Shown here: positions 51,604 to 61,080 of the stretch, piece by piece
How the letters are laid out: every line of letters begins with the position of its first letter
Position numbering within the stretch: the stretch's first letter is position 1
Assembly (NCBI RefSeq): GCF_029211265.1
Contig: NZ_JARGEL010000006.1
Location: 1-64,000 of the forward strand
DNA from: Extensimonas soli
Lineage (GTDB): Bacteria > Pseudomonadota > Gammaproteobacteria > Burkholderiales > Burkholderiaceae_C
Direction of reading: 5' to 3'
DNA length: 64,000 nt
Notes under the pieces: model-generated
Seen by the model: only the letters and a program-made list of their open reading frames with translations
Told to the model about the DNA's origin: nothing
The model's database searches: none
Program-made: the position numbers and the translations under genes

Positions 51604-53154
51604 TCAAGCCCCCGCCAGCCCATCCAGCGCATCCGCAAACGCCGCCACCAGCGTGTCGGCGTCCTGCGCGGTGTGCGCGGGGCAGGCGAGCACCATGTTG
51701 TGGAAGGGCGTGAGCAGCACGCCGCGGTTGAGCAGTGCTAGCTGCAAGGCGGCTTCGAGGTCGTCGCGGAAGGCGGCGCGGGCTTCGCTGGCGTTGCATG
51801 GTGGCGTGGGGCGGAACTGCACTTCGCAGCGTGCGCCTATGCGTGTGACGCTCCAGGGCAGTGCACGCGCGGCGATCTGGGCCTGCAGGCCCTCGGCCAC
51901 GCGCGTGGCGGTGGCGAACATGCGCGCGTAGGCGGGCTCGTCCATGACTTCGGCGAGCATGGTGCGCATCAGGCGCAGCGTGAGCAGGCCCGCGGACAGC
52001 GTCGTGCCTATGCCCGAGTGGCCGGGTGCGGCGGCGGCTTTGGCGGCCTGCATGCGCGCGCCGACTTCGGCGCTGAAGCCATACGCGGCGCCCGGCGTGC
52101 CGCCCGCTATGGGTTTGCCGAGCACGAGCATGTCGGGTTCTAGGAGCCTGTCGGACTTTGGAATCATCGGCTGCGAATGCGCCGCAGCGGCCCATTTTTT
52201 ACCGTCTTCTTGCCCCATAGTCCCGCTATGGGGCGGCGAATCCGGCAAAAACTGGCCTCGCTGGGGCGCATTCTCGCTATCGACGCCCAAAGTCCGACAG
52301 GCTCCTAGCCCAAAGGCGCGCGCGTAGCCGCCGGGCCCGCAGGAGAGGGTGTGCGTCTCGTCGAAGGCGAGCAGCGTGCCGTGCCGGCGCGTGAGCGTGC
52401 GCAGCGTCTGCAAGAAGCCGGGCTCGGGCAGCACCATGCCGACGTTGGTGAGCACGGGCTCGGTGAGCACGCAGGCCACGTCGCCGGGCGCGAGCGCGGC
52501 TTCCAGCGCGGCGCTGTCGTTGAACTCGACCACGCGCGTGGTGGGCGTCAGGTCGTGCACCTGGCCCAGCAGGCTGGCGCGCATGCGCGTGGCGCCGCCC
52601 TCGGCGAGATCGACGAAGCAGTCATCGACGGTGCCGTGGTAGCAGCCGTGGAACACGAGGATGCGCGGGCGGCCCGTGATGGCGCGCGCCCAGCGCAGCA
52701 AAAAGCGGTTCGCGTCGCTCGCCGTGGCCGTGAACTGCCACATCGGCAGGCCAAAGCGCTCTTCGAGCAGCGCCGCGACTTCGAGCGCGACCGCTGAGGG
52801 CAGCATGGTGGTGGCGCCCTGCGCGCCAAACTCGGCCAGCGTGCGCGCGATGGGTGCGGGGCTGTGGCCGAACATCGCGCCTGTGTCGCCCAGGCAGAAG
52901 TCGATGATTTCGTGCCCGTCGGCATCGACCAGGCGCGCGCCCTGCGCGGCATCGACGAAGAGCGGAAACGGCGCGGGCGTGTCGGCCATCCAGTGCATGG
53001 GCACGCCGAACAGAAAATGCCGCTGCGCCTGCGCGTGCAGCGCCGCACAGCGCGGGTGCGCGGCGCGAAAGCGTTGCGCTTCGGCCGCGAAAAAGCGCGC
53101 GATCTGGACGCTGGAAAAATCGGCGCAAGGGGCGTCAGAGCTGCTGGTGGGCAT
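51604..53154 (-). CDS. Class III PLP aminotransferase (GSA-aminomutase-like) with MITE insert
   Basis: The approximately 516-residue reading frame encodes a fold-type I PLP enzyme: LVDADGHEIIDFCLGDTGAMFGH, FTATASDANRFLLRWARAITG, HGCYHGTVDD, LLAFDETHTLSC, and the PLP lysine in LVLGKPIAGGTPGAAYG. Between FGL and EPDMLVLGK, 55 codons come from MITE copy D. Without them the family sequence AFGLEPDMLVLGK is restored and the length becomes about 461, normal for the family. Whether the enlarged protein still works is unknown. It is divergent from agmatinase and may act in amine catabolism. Confidence 0.82.
   Translation of the reverse strand: MPTSSSDAPCADFSSVQIARFFAAEAQRFRAAHPRCAALHAQAQRHFLFGVPMHWMADTPAPFPLFVDAAQGARLVDADGHEIIDFCLGDTGAMFGHSPAPIARTLAEFGAQGATTMLPSAVALEVAALLEERFGLPMWQFTATASDANRFLLRWARAITGRPRILVFHGCYHGTVDDCFVDLAEGGATRMRASLLGQVHDLTPTTRVVEFNDSAALEAALAPGDVACVLTEPVLTNVGMVLPEPGFLQTLRTLTRRHGTLLAFDETHTLSCGPGGYARAFGLGACRTLGVDSENAPQRGQFLPDSPPHSGTMGQEDGKKWAAAAHSQPMIPKSDRLLEPDMLVLGKPIAGGTPGAAYGFSAEVGARMQAAKAAAAPGHSGIGTTLSAGLLTLRLMRTMLAEVMDEPAYARMFATATRVAEGLQAQIAARALPWSVTRIGARCEVQFRPTPPCNASEARAAFRDDLEAALQLALLNRGVLLTPFHNMVLACPAHTAQDADTLVAAFADALDGLAGA
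52144..52304. repeat. 161-bp CTRG-flanked MITE, copy D, inside the aminotransferase gene
   Basis: Ends gagcctgtcggactttgg / ccaaagtccgacaggctc with CTAG duplications at 52140-52143 and 52305-52308. Net insertion of 165 bp equals 55 codons. The host (minus) strand has no stop inside it; the insert is translated as ACRTLGVDSENAPQRGQF... to KSDRL. Confidence 0.95.
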
Positions 53155-53338
53155 GGCAAAACGGCATCGAGAACACGGTCGTCGTGCAAGCAAGCATGCC
53201 ACGCGCCGGGCGCGTGCGGTGCGGGCGTGCAAGTGGTTTTGCACGGCGCAGGCGAATTGGCACCATGGCGTGCGCGCCAGCGCCTATATGCTGCGCTGCA
53301 CCTAGCAGCCTGCCATTGTTTTTTCTTCACTCCTTGCC

Positions 53339-54307
53339 ATGACCCAGCACGGTTTCGCCTTTTTGGATCAAGCATCTTTTCTGGCCTCAGCGCACGTCCC
53401 ACCTGCGCAAGCAGCTCCTTTTGGCATAGCAGGCATCGCCTGGGACGGCGCGGTGACCTACCGCCCCGGCGCGCGCTTTGGCCCTGCGGCGATCCGCCAG
53501 GCCAGCCTGATGTTGTGCGACGCCACGCACCCGCTGTTCGACCTTTCGCCGGCCGGGCAGATCGTCGATCACGGCAATCTGGCGCTGCCCAACACCAGCC
53601 TGGCGGCGCTGCGCGCGGCGCTCGAGCCGCGTGCCGAGGCCCTGCTGCGCGCGCAGCACATGGTGTGGCTTGGCGGCGACCACTCGATCACGCTCTCGCT
53701 GCTGCGCGCCGCGCGCGCCGTGCACGGGCCGCTCGCGGTGCTGCACTTCGACGCGCATTGCGACACCTGGAGCGACCATTTCGGCGAGCCTTCGGGCCAC
53801 GGCACCTGGGTCTATGAGGCCATGGAGGAGGGGCTGGTCGTGCCCAGCGCCTTCGTGCAGATTGGCATCCGCTCGGCGGTGCAGCGCGCGGCGCGCGAAT
53901 ACGTCGCGCAGCGCGGCGGGCGCATCTGCACGGCGCGCGAGCTGCGCGGGCGCGACGGCGCGGCGCTCGATCCGCTCATTACCGAAATCGCCGCGCGCCT
54001 GCGTGCAAGCGGCGCGCCGGTGTACCTGAGCTTCGATATCGATTGCCTGGACCCGGCCTTTGCGCCCGGCACGGGCACGCCCGAGCCCGGCGGCCTTGCC
54101 ACCAGCCAGGCGCTGACGCTGCTCGAAGGCTTGTGCGCGCTCGACCTGCCCTTCGTGGGTATGGACTGCGTGGAGGTGGCGCCGGCCTACGACCATGCGG
54201 AGCTCACGGCCAGCGCCGCCGCGACGCTCGTGTGGACGTATCTGTGCGCGCGGCTGGCGGCGATGCAGGCGCAGCGGGCGCAGCGGGCGCAGGGGGGCCG
54301 GCCATGA
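53339..54307 (+). CDS. speB: Agmatinase (ureohydrolase)
   Basis: This 322-residue arginase-fold enzyme hydrolyses agmatine to putrescine and urea. Manganese-binding motifs are GGDHSIT, HFDAHCDTW and SFDIDCLDPAFAPGTGTPEPGG. The FGPAAIRQAS segment is typical of agmatinases. It overlaps the next gene by ATGA, pointing to a putrescine pathway unit. Guanidinobutyrase is a possible alternative substrate class. Confidence 0.9.
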   Translation: MTQHGFAFLDQASFLASAHVPPAQAAPFGIAGIAWDGAVTYRPGARFGPAAIRQASLMLCDATHPLFDLSPAGQIVDHGNLALPNTSLAALRAALEPRAEALLRAQHMVWLGGDHSITLSLLRAARAVHGPLAVLHFDAHCDTWSDHFGEPSGHGTWVYEAMEEGLVVPSAFVQIGIRSAVQRAAREYVAQRGGRICTARELRGRDGAALDPLITEIAARLRASGAPVYLSFDIDCLDPAFAPGTGTPEPGGLATSQALTLLEGLCALDLPFVGMDCVEVAPAYDHAELTASAAATLVWTYLCARLAAMQAQRAQRAQGGRP

Positions 54308-55641
54308 TGCGGCTCGAGCGCCAAGCGCAGGCCTTGCTCGCGCGCTCGTACTACCAGGACAGCGCGCAGCCTTGGGAGCGCGGCCCGGCGCTCGCGAGTA
54401 CGGTGCGGGCCGACGTGTGCATCGTGGGCGGCGGGCTCGCGGGGCTGTCGGCGGCGCTCGAGCTTGCCCGCGCCGGCATGAAGACGGTGCTGCTTGAGGC
54501 GCAGCAGGTGGGCTGGGGCGCGTCGGGGCGCAACGGCGGGCAGGCGCTCGCGGGTTATGCGAGTGAGATGGAGCCTTTCGAGCGCCAGCTCGGGCACGAG
54601 GCCGCGCGCCAGGCCTGGGCGATGTCGCTCGAAGCGCTGGACTTGATGCGCACGCGCATCCGCGAACACCGCATCGCCTGCGACTGGACGGACGGCGCAA
54701 TGACGCTGGCCGTGCGCCCGGCCAAGGCGCGCGCCCTGCGTGCGTGGCACGAGCACATGCAGACGCACTACGACGCCGCGCACCTGCGCTGGCTGGACGA
54801 AGCTCAGACGCGCGCGCAAGTGCAGAGCGAGCGCTACGTGGCGGGCGTGTTCGACCCTTTGGGCGGGCACGTGCATCCGCTCAACTACACCTTGGGCATC
54901 GCGCGCGCTGCGCGTGCGGCGGGGGTGCAGATTTTCGAAGGCACCGAGGCCGTGCAGGTGCAGACGGCCGCGGCGGCGGGCGGGGGCAAGGCGCGGGTGC
55001 GCACCGTGCAAAGGGAAGTGCAGGGTGCGGCAGAGGGCGAGGTGCGCGCGCACTTCGTGCTGCTCGCAGGCAACGTGCACCTGGGGCGCGTGGCGCCCGC
55101 GCTCGCGCGCCGCATCATGCCCGTGGGCACCTACATCATCGCCACCGAGCCCTTGGGCGCCGAGCGCGCGGCCGCGCTGATCCCGAGCCGCGCCTGTGTG
55201 AGCGACAGCCAGTTCGTGCTCGACTACTACCGCCTGTCCGCCGACGAGCGGCTGCTGTTCGGCGGGCGCGTGAGCTACTCCACGGTGTCGCCGCCCGACC
55301 TGCCCGCGACCATGCGCCGCAGCATGCTGCGCGTGTTTCCGCAGCTGCACGACGTGCGCGTCACGCACGCCTGGGGCGGCTTCGTGGACATCACCATGAA
55401 CCGCGCGCCCGACTTCGGCCGGCTCGCGCCCGACGTGCTTTATCTGCAAGGCTTTTCGGGGCACGGCCTGGCGCTCACGGGGCTTGCGGGCCAGCTCGCG
55501 GCCGAGGCGATCCGCGGGCAGGCGCAGCGCTTCGACCTCTTTGCGCGCCTGCGGCACCGGCCGTTTCCGGGCGGCGACCGGCTGCGCACACCCTTGCTCG
55601 TGCTCGCGATGGCCTGGTACCGGCTGCGCGACTGGGTTTAA
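54304..55641 (+). CDS. puuB: Gamma-glutamylputrescine oxidase-like FAD oxidoreductase
   Basis: The 445-residue DAO-fold flavoenzyme has a Rossmann start (CIVGGGLAGLSAALELARAG, residues 40-59), SGRNGGQALAGY, HPLNYTLGIARAA and a C-terminal FSGHGLALTGLAGQLAAEAI. This is the PuuB/OrdL pattern, oxidising gamma-glutamylputrescine. puuD and puuA lie nearby across the regulator. ATG 54304 overlaps the speB stop; 54307 is also possible. Confidence 0.87.
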   Translation: MMRLERQAQALLARSYYQDSAQPWERGPALASTVRADVCIVGGGLAGLSAALELARAGMKTVLLEAQQVGWGASGRNGGQALAGYASEMEPFERQLGHEAARQAWAMSLEALDLMRTRIREHRIACDWTDGAMTLAVRPAKARALRAWHEHMQTHYDAAHLRWLDEAQTRAQVQSERYVAGVFDPLGGHVHPLNYTLGIARAARAAGVQIFEGTEAVQVQTAAAAGGGKARVRTVQREVQGAAEGEVRAHFVLLAGNVHLGRVAPALARRIMPVGTYIIATEPLGAERAAALIPSRACVSDSQFVLDYYRLSADERLLFGGRVSYSTVSPPDLPATMRRSMLRVFPQLHDVRVTHAWGGFVDITMNRAPDFGRLAPDVLYLQGFSGHGLALTGLAGQLAAEAIRGQAQRFDLFARLRHRPFPGGDRLRTPLLVLAMAWYRLRDWV

Positions 55642-57165
55642 TCAGGCGCTTTCAGAACCGTTGGCCGCATCCACCGCCGCACGCACGACCTCGCCGAGTC
55701 GGCGCGCCCAGGGCGTGATGCGCTCGATGGGCACGTAGGCGTAGCCTATGACCAGGCCGCGCTGGTGCGGCGCGCCGAGGTAGTAGCGCGACAAGGGGCG
55801 CACGGACAGCCGGTGCGCGGCGCAGGCGGCCGCCACAGCTTCGTCATCGACCGAGCCATCGGTGAACACCAGGCACAGGTGCAGCCCCGAGTCCTGGCCC
55901 GAGATGCGCACACGCGCGCCCAGCGCCTGCACGAGGCTGCGCGCGAGCGCGTCGCGCCGCGCCTGGTAGGTCACGCGCAGGCGCCGCACCAGGGTCTGCA
56001 GGTGCCCTTCGGTGATGAAGTCGGTGAGCGCGGCCTGCAGCATCAGTTGCCCGGGGCGGTACAGGTCGTACAAGCCGGTGTTGAAGGCCGCAAGCAGGTC
56101 TGGCGGCACCACGAGGTAGCCCAGGCGGATGCCGGGGTACATGGCCTTGGAGAAGGTGCCCGAATACAGCACCTGCGCATGCGCGTCCAGCCCTTGCAGG
56201 CTCGCGAACGGCCGTCCGCTGTAGCGGAATTCGCTGTCGTAGTCGTCCTCGAAGATCCAGCAGCGGCGCTGCGCCGCGAATTCGAGCAGGGCGCGCCGGC
56301 GCTGCAGGCTCATCACGTGGCCGAGCGGGTACTGGTGCGAGGGTGTGACGTAGATCAGGCGCGGGCGCGAGTGCCAGTCGGCCTCGCGCGGCGCGATGCC
56401 CTCGGCGTCCACGTCGATAGGGCGCAGGCGCAGCCCCGCCGCTTCGAGTGCGCGCCGCGCGCCCCAGTAGCTCGGGTTTTCGATCCAGGCCTCGTCACCG
56501 TGGTCGGTGAGCAGGCGCGCCGCCAGGTCAATGGCCTGCTGCGTGCCAGTGGTGATGAGCACCTGCGCGGGCGTGACGCGCACCGAGCGCGACAGCGTGA
56601 GGTAGCGCGCGATGGCCTCGCGCAACGGCATGTGGCCGCCTTCTTGTCCGTAGTCGAGCAGATTGCGATCCAGGCTGCGCCAGTATTTGGTCTGCAGCTT
56701 TTGCCAGAGCTGGATGGGGAAGTCGGCAAAGTCGAGCGCCCCCGGAGCAAAAGGCTGCACTTCATAGTCCTGCGAGCCCGAATGCCGCGTAAGCAGGGCG
56801 CCGCGGTCGGAAAGGTCGCGTGGATTGTCGGCCGCAGGGGCACGCTTGGCGGCGCTGGCAGGCGGCGTCAGCGGTCTTTGGTCGGGCAGCGTGTCGGACA
56901 CATAGGTTCCGCTGCCCTGCTGCGCCGAGAGATAGCCCTCGGCCACGAGCTGGCTGATCGCGGACATCACAGTATTGCGCGACAGCGCCAGCTCACACGC
57001 CAGCGCGCGCGTGCTCGGCAAACGCGTGCCGGCCTCCAAATGGCCTGCCAAAATGGTCTCGCGCAGCACGTGGTACAGGCGCCGGTTGAGGGGCGCGAGC
57101 GCATGCGGGCCGTCGGGGCGCTGCAATTCGGTGAGCAGCCGCTCGGTCAGGTCATAGGAGCGCAT
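55642..57165 (-). CDS. MocR-type regulator (GntR winged helix fused to aminotransferase)
   Basis: This approximately 507-residue PLP-dependent regulator has an N-terminal winged helix (LPSTRALACELALSRNTVMSAISQL, core residues 45-70) and an aminotransferase-like domain with ITTGTQQAIDLAARLL, EDDYDSEFRY, and the PLP lysine in YSGTFSKAMYPGIRLGYL. It lies between puuB and the divergent puuD-puuA, so control of polyamine or GABA use is likely. The start is uncertain: ATG 57255 has a better ribosome site (GGAGCCACT), but the extension would cross a 13-base G/C run. Confidence 0.87.
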   Translation of the reverse strand: MRSYDLTERLLTELQRPDGPHALAPLNRRLYHVLRETILAGHLEAGTRLPSTRALACELALSRNTVMSAISQLVAEGYLSAQQGSGTYVSDTLPDQRPLTPPASAAKRAPAADNPRDLSDRGALLTRHSGSQDYEVQPFAPGALDFADFPIQLWQKLQTKYWRSLDRNLLDYGQEGGHMPLREAIARYLTLSRSVRVTPAQVLITTGTQQAIDLAARLLTDHGDEAWIENPSYWGARRALEAAGLRLRPIDVDAEGIAPREADWHSRPRLIYVTPSHQYPLGHVMSLQRRRALLEFAAQRRCWIFEDDYDSEFRYSGRPFASLQGLDAHAQVLYSGTFSKAMYPGIRLGYLVVPPDLLAAFNTGLYDLYRPGQLMLQAALTDFITEGHLQTLVRRLRVTYQARRDALARSLVQALGARVRISGQDSGLHLCLVFTDGSVDDEAVAAACAAHRLSVRPLSRYYLGAPHQRGLVIGYAYVPIERITPWARRLGEVVRAAVDAANGSESA

Positions 57166-57194
57166 GGCAGGATCGATGGTGTGGCCGAAATGGC

Positions 57195-57207
57195 GGGGGG
57201 GGGGGGG
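57195..57207 (+). repeat. Homopolymer of 13 G (C on the gene strand)
   Basis: A 13-base G run lies about 30 bp upstream of the MocR ATG at 57165, or inside the coding region if translation starts at 57255. Such tracts slip during replication and are also error-prone in sequencing, so the count itself may be wrong. Confidence 0.85.
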
Positions 57208-57382
57208 CTTGCCGGCTGCCGGCGCACGGCAAATGGCTCCATCATAAAAGGCCATAGTGGCTCCACCGCAAGTGCCAATGCGCGCTTATATTTGAAGCAC
57301 GAAATCTTCGTAACCAGTGGAAAACCCTAGGTTTTTTTGGTTTTTGCGAGATTTTGTCCACGCCCCTTCGAACGTGAACGAC

Positions 57383-58147
57383 ATGACGACAGAGACCCCC
57401 TTGGTGGCCGTGTCCACCGACCTCAAGATGCTTGCCGGCCACCCGACGTATGCGGTCACGCAGAAATACGTGGACCCGGTGTTCGATCTTTCGGGCTGCC
57501 TGCCCTTGTTGCTGCCGGCGCTCGGGGCGCGGCTGCCGCTGGATGCACTGCTGGCGCGCGTGCACGGCATCGTCTTCACCGGTTCGCCCTCGAACATCGA
57601 GCCGCACCACTATGGCCATGCGCTCACGCGCCCCGACTCGCCGGCCGACCCGGCGCGCGATGCCACCACCTTGCCGCTGATCCGTGCGGCGATTGCGCGC
57701 GGCGTGCCCGTGTTCGGCATCTGCCGCGGTTTTCAGGAGGTCAACGTCGCGCTCGGCGGCACCTTGCTGCAAGAGGTGCACCACACGCCCGGCTACGCCG
57801 ACCACCGCGAAGACGAAGACGCCGCCATCGACGCGCAATACGCCCCCACGCACGCCGTGCACGCCACGCCCGGCGGCTGGCTCGAAACGCTGCTGGGCAC
57901 TTCGAGCTGGCAGGTCAACAGCCTGCACGGGCAGGGCATAGACCAGCTTGCGCCTGACCTGGTCGCCGAAGCCACGGCGCCCGACGGGCTCATAGAGGCC
58001 TACCGCCACCGCAGCGCGCCGGGCTTTGTGCTCGCCGTGCAGTGGCACCCCGAATGGCGCGCGGCGCAGGACCCGGTTTCGCGCAAACTGTTTGCTATTT
58101 TTGGTGACGCGTGCAGGCGCTATGCCCAGCGCGGCGCAGCGCACTGA
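57383..58147 (+). CDS. puuD: Gamma-glutamyl-gamma-aminobutyrate hydrolase (class I GATase-like)
   Basis: The 254-residue peptidase C26 enzyme has the nucleophile Cys in VFGICRGFQEVNVALGG, plus FTGSPSNIEPHHY and the catalytic His in AVQWHPEW. It releases GABA from gamma-glutamyl-GABA in the Puu pathway. It lies 26 bp before puuA. ATG 57383 is preferred as the family start; ribosome site is weak. Confidence 0.9.
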   Translation: MTTETPLVAVSTDLKMLAGHPTYAVTQKYVDPVFDLSGCLPLLLPALGARLPLDALLARVHGIVFTGSPSNIEPHHYGHALTRPDSPADPARDATTLPLIRAAIARGVPVFGICRGFQEVNVALGGTLLQEVHHTPGYADHREDEDAAIDAQYAPTHAVHATPGGWLETLLGTSSWQVNSLHGQGIDQLAPDLVAEATAPDGLIEAYRHRSAPGFVLAVQWHPEWRAAQDPVSRKLFAIFGDACRRYAQRGAAH

Positions 58148-58173
58148 CCTTGCTTTTCTTTGCAGGCACGACC

Positions 58174-59580
58174 ATGACTTCCGAATCGAACACCACAAAC
58201 ACCTCTTTGGATGGCCGCAGGCATTGGACTTTCAACGACCTCGAGCGCTGGCTCAACGAGCGGCGCATCACCGAGATCGAATGCCTGGTGCCTGACCTCA
58301 CGGGCGTGGCGCGCGGCAAGATCCTGCCGCGCAACAAGTTCACCGAAGACCGCGGCATGCGCCTGCCCGAGAGCATCATCGGCCTCACGGTAACGGGCAA
58401 CTGGCCCGACGATCCACAGCTCGACACCCTGATTGCCAACACCGACCGCGACATGAACCTGGTGCCCGACCCGAGCACCGCGCGCGTCGTGCCCTGGGCC
58501 ACCGACCCCACGGCGCAGGTGATCCACGACTGCTACTTCAAGGACGGTGCGCCCGTCGATTACGCGCCGCGCACCGTGCTCAAAAAGGTCATAGAGCTGT
58601 TCCACGCCCAGGGCTGGGATCCCGTGGTGGCGCCTGAGCTCGAGTTTTACCTCGTGGACAAAAACACCGACCCCGACCAGCCGCTGCGCCCGCCCATAGG
58701 CCGCTCGGGCCGTGCAGAGACTTCGCGCCAGCACTACAGCATCGACGCCGTGAACGAATTCGACCCGCTGTTCGAAGACATCTACGACTACTGCGACGCG
58801 ATGGACCTCGACGTGGACACGCTGATCCATGAAGTCGGTGCGGGGCAGATGGAGATCAACTTCCTGCACGGCAATCCGCTCGACCTCGCCGACAAGGTGT
58901 TTTTCTTCAAGCGCACGATCCGCGAGGCCGCGATGCGCCACAACATGTTTGCGACCTTCATGGCCAAGCCCATGATGGGCGAGCCCGGCAGCGCCATGCA
59001 CGTGCACCAGAGCCTGGTCGATCGCAGCACGCGGCGCAACATCTTCAGCAACCCCGACGGCACGCCCTCGGCGCAGTTCTTCCACTACATCGGCGGCTTG
59101 CAGAAATACATCCCCTACGTGATGGCGTTCCTGGCGCCCTACGTGAACTCGTACCGCCGCCTCGTGGCCAACACGGCCGCGCCGACCAATGTCGAATGGG
59201 GCGCCGACAACCGCACCGTGGGCATCCGCGTGCCCAATGCCAACGCGGCCAACCGGCGCGTGGAAAACCGCGTGATCGGCGCCGACGCCAACCCCTACGT
59301 GGCCCTGGCCGCGAGCCTGGCCTGCGGCTACCTCGGCATGGTGGAAAAGATCGAGGCGCTGCCGGAAATGACGGGCAACGCCTACAACCTCCCCAACGCC
59401 ACGCCGCTGCCGCAGAGCCTGTCCGAATCGGTGCGCATGCTCGACGAGGTGCCCGAAGTCGCGCAGCTGCTGGGCAAGCGCTTTTGCGGCATCTACAAGG
59501 CCGTGAAGATGAGCGAATACGCCGAGTTCATGAAGGTCATCAGCCCCTGGGAACGCGAGCATCTGCTGCTGCATGTTTGA
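58174..59580 (+). CDS. puuA: Gamma-glutamylputrescine synthetase (glutamine synthetase family)
   Basis: This 468-residue GS-fold ligase has ELEFYLVDKNTDPDQPLRPP (catalytic Glu region PELEFYLVDK), VGAGQMEINFLHG, MFATFMAKPMMGEPGSAMHVHQS (KPMMGEPGSAMHVHQS) and the VPNANAANRRVENRVIGADAN ATP/Glu site. The sequence is of the PuuA/SpuB type rather than housekeeping GlnA: it lacks the adenylylation loop. Start ATG 58174. Confidence 0.92.
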   Translation: MTSESNTTNTSLDGRRHWTFNDLERWLNERRITEIECLVPDLTGVARGKILPRNKFTEDRGMRLPESIIGLTVTGNWPDDPQLDTLIANTDRDMNLVPDPSTARVVPWATDPTAQVIHDCYFKDGAPVDYAPRTVLKKVIELFHAQGWDPVVAPELEFYLVDKNTDPDQPLRPPIGRSGRAETSRQHYSIDAVNEFDPLFEDIYDYCDAMDLDVDTLIHEVGAGQMEINFLHGNPLDLADKVFFFKRTIREAAMRHNMFATFMAKPMMGEPGSAMHVHQSLVDRSTRRNIFSNPDGTPSAQFFHYIGGLQKYIPYVMAFLAPYVNSYRRLVANTAAPTNVEWGADNRTVGIRVPNANAANRRVENRVIGADANPYVALAASLACGYLGMVEKIEALPEMTGNAYNLPNATPLPQSLSESVRMLDEVPEVAQLLGKRFCGIYKAVKMSEYAEFMKVISPWEREHLLLHV

Positions 59581-59635
59581 GATCGTGAACACGTTCTGAC
59601 GCCCGCGCCCTTCTTCCTGTTTGCTGGAGCTTTCC

Positions 59636-61036
59636 ATGCCGTCTTCCGACCTGCCCCGCTTCGACACCGCCACGCTGCGCGCACAAGATGCCGCGCACCA
59701 TCTGCACCCCTTCACCGACACGCAAAGTCTCAACGCCAGCGGCACACGCATCATCGTGCGCGGTGAGGGCGTGCGCATCTGGGATTCCGACGGCAACGAG
59801 ATCATCGACGGCATGTCGGGCCTGTGGTGTGTGAACCTCGGCTACGGCCGGCAGGACCTCGTCGATGCCGCGACGCGGCAAATGCAGACCCTGCCGTTTT
59901 ACAACGCCTTCTTCAAGACGGCGACGGTGCCGGCAATCGAGCTCGCCGCCCTGCTGAGCGAAATCGCGCCGCCCGGTTTTCAGCATGTGTTCTTCACCAA
60001 TTCGGGTTCCGAGGGCAACGACACCATCATCCGCCTGGTGCGCCGCTACTGGGACTTGCTGGGCCAGCCGCAGCGCAAGACCATCATCAGCCGACACAAC
60101 GCCTACCACGGCAGCACGCTGGGCGGCGCCTCGCTGGGCGGCATGAGCGGCATGCACGCGCAGGGCGACCTGCCGATTCCCGGCATAGTGCACATCGACC
60201 AGCCCTACCAGCTCCAGCATGGCCACGCGGGCGAGAGCGCCGAGCACTTCGGCCTGCGCGCGGCTTCGTGGCTCGAGGCCAAGATTCGCGAGCTCGGCCC
60301 CGAAAACGTCGCCGCGTTCATTGGCGAGCCGGTGCAGGGCGCAGGCGGCGTCATCATTCCGCCCGCGAGCTACTGGCCCGAAGTGCAGCGCATCTGCGAC
60401 CACTACGGCATCCTGCTCGTCTCCGACGAGGTGATTTGCGGCTTCGGGCGCCTGGGCCACTGGTTCGGCTGCCAGCACCCGCACATAGGCACGCGGCCCG
60501 ACCTCATCACCTTTGCCAAGGGCGTCACCTCGGGCTATCTGCCGCTGGGCGGCGTGCTCGTGGGCGAGCGCATCGCCAAGGTGCTGATCGAACGCGGCGG
60601 TGAGTTCCAGCACGGCTTCACCTACTCAGGCCATCCGACCTGCTGCGCCGTCGCCGTGGCCAACGTGCAGGCCATGCGTGCCGAGGGGGTGGTCGAGCGC
60701 GTGGCGCAAGACCTGGCGCCCTATCTGGAGCGCGCTTTCGGCACGCTCGCCGACCATGCGCTCGTGGGCGACGTGCAGTCGCTGGGCATGGTGGCCGGGC
60801 TGGTGCTCTACGAAGACAAGGCCAGCCGCACCCTGTTCGATGCCGAGCTCGGCGTGGGCTACCGCTGCCGCGACCATTGCTTCCGAAACGGCGTGGTGAT
60901 GCGCGCCGTCGAAGAGCGCATGATCATCGCGCCGCCGCTCGTCATGACGCACGAGGACATCGACGAAATGGTGCGCCGCATCCGCCGTAGCCTGGATGAC
61001 ACATGGGCTGGTTTGCGTGCGGACGGGCTGATATAA
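59636..61036 (+). CDS. spuC: Putrescine-pyruvate type class III aminotransferase
   Basis: The 466-residue PLP enzyme has DGMSGLWCVNLGYGR, NSGSEGNDTIIRLVRRYW, the Asp in LVSDEVICGFGRLG and the PLP lysine in LITFAKGVTSGYLPLGG. These blocks fit SpuC/YgjG-type polyamine aminotransferases, which convert putrescine to 4-aminobutanal. GGAG precedes ATG 59636. It lies between puuA and the polyamine import genes. Confidence 0.9.
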   Translation: MPSSDLPRFDTATLRAQDAAHHLHPFTDTQSLNASGTRIIVRGEGVRIWDSDGNEIIDGMSGLWCVNLGYGRQDLVDAATRQMQTLPFYNAFFKTATVPAIELAALLSEIAPPGFQHVFFTNSGSEGNDTIIRLVRRYWDLLGQPQRKTIISRHNAYHGSTLGGASLGGMSGMHAQGDLPIPGIVHIDQPYQLQHGHAGESAEHFGLRAASWLEAKIRELGPENVAAFIGEPVQGAGGVIIPPASYWPEVQRICDHYGILLVSDEVICGFGRLGHWFGCQHPHIGTRPDLITFAKGVTSGYLPLGGVLVGERIAKVLIERGGEFQHGFTYSGHPTCCAVAVANVQAMRAEGVVERVAQDLAPYLERAFGTLADHALVGDVQSLGMVAGLVLYEDKASRTLFDAELGVGYRCRDHCFRNGVVMRAVEERMIIAPPLVMTHEDIDEMVRRIRRSLDDTWAGLRADGLI

Positions 61037-61080
61037 ACCCGCCCTGTGCCGATGTGTGACGCTGAGAAAGATTCTTGATT

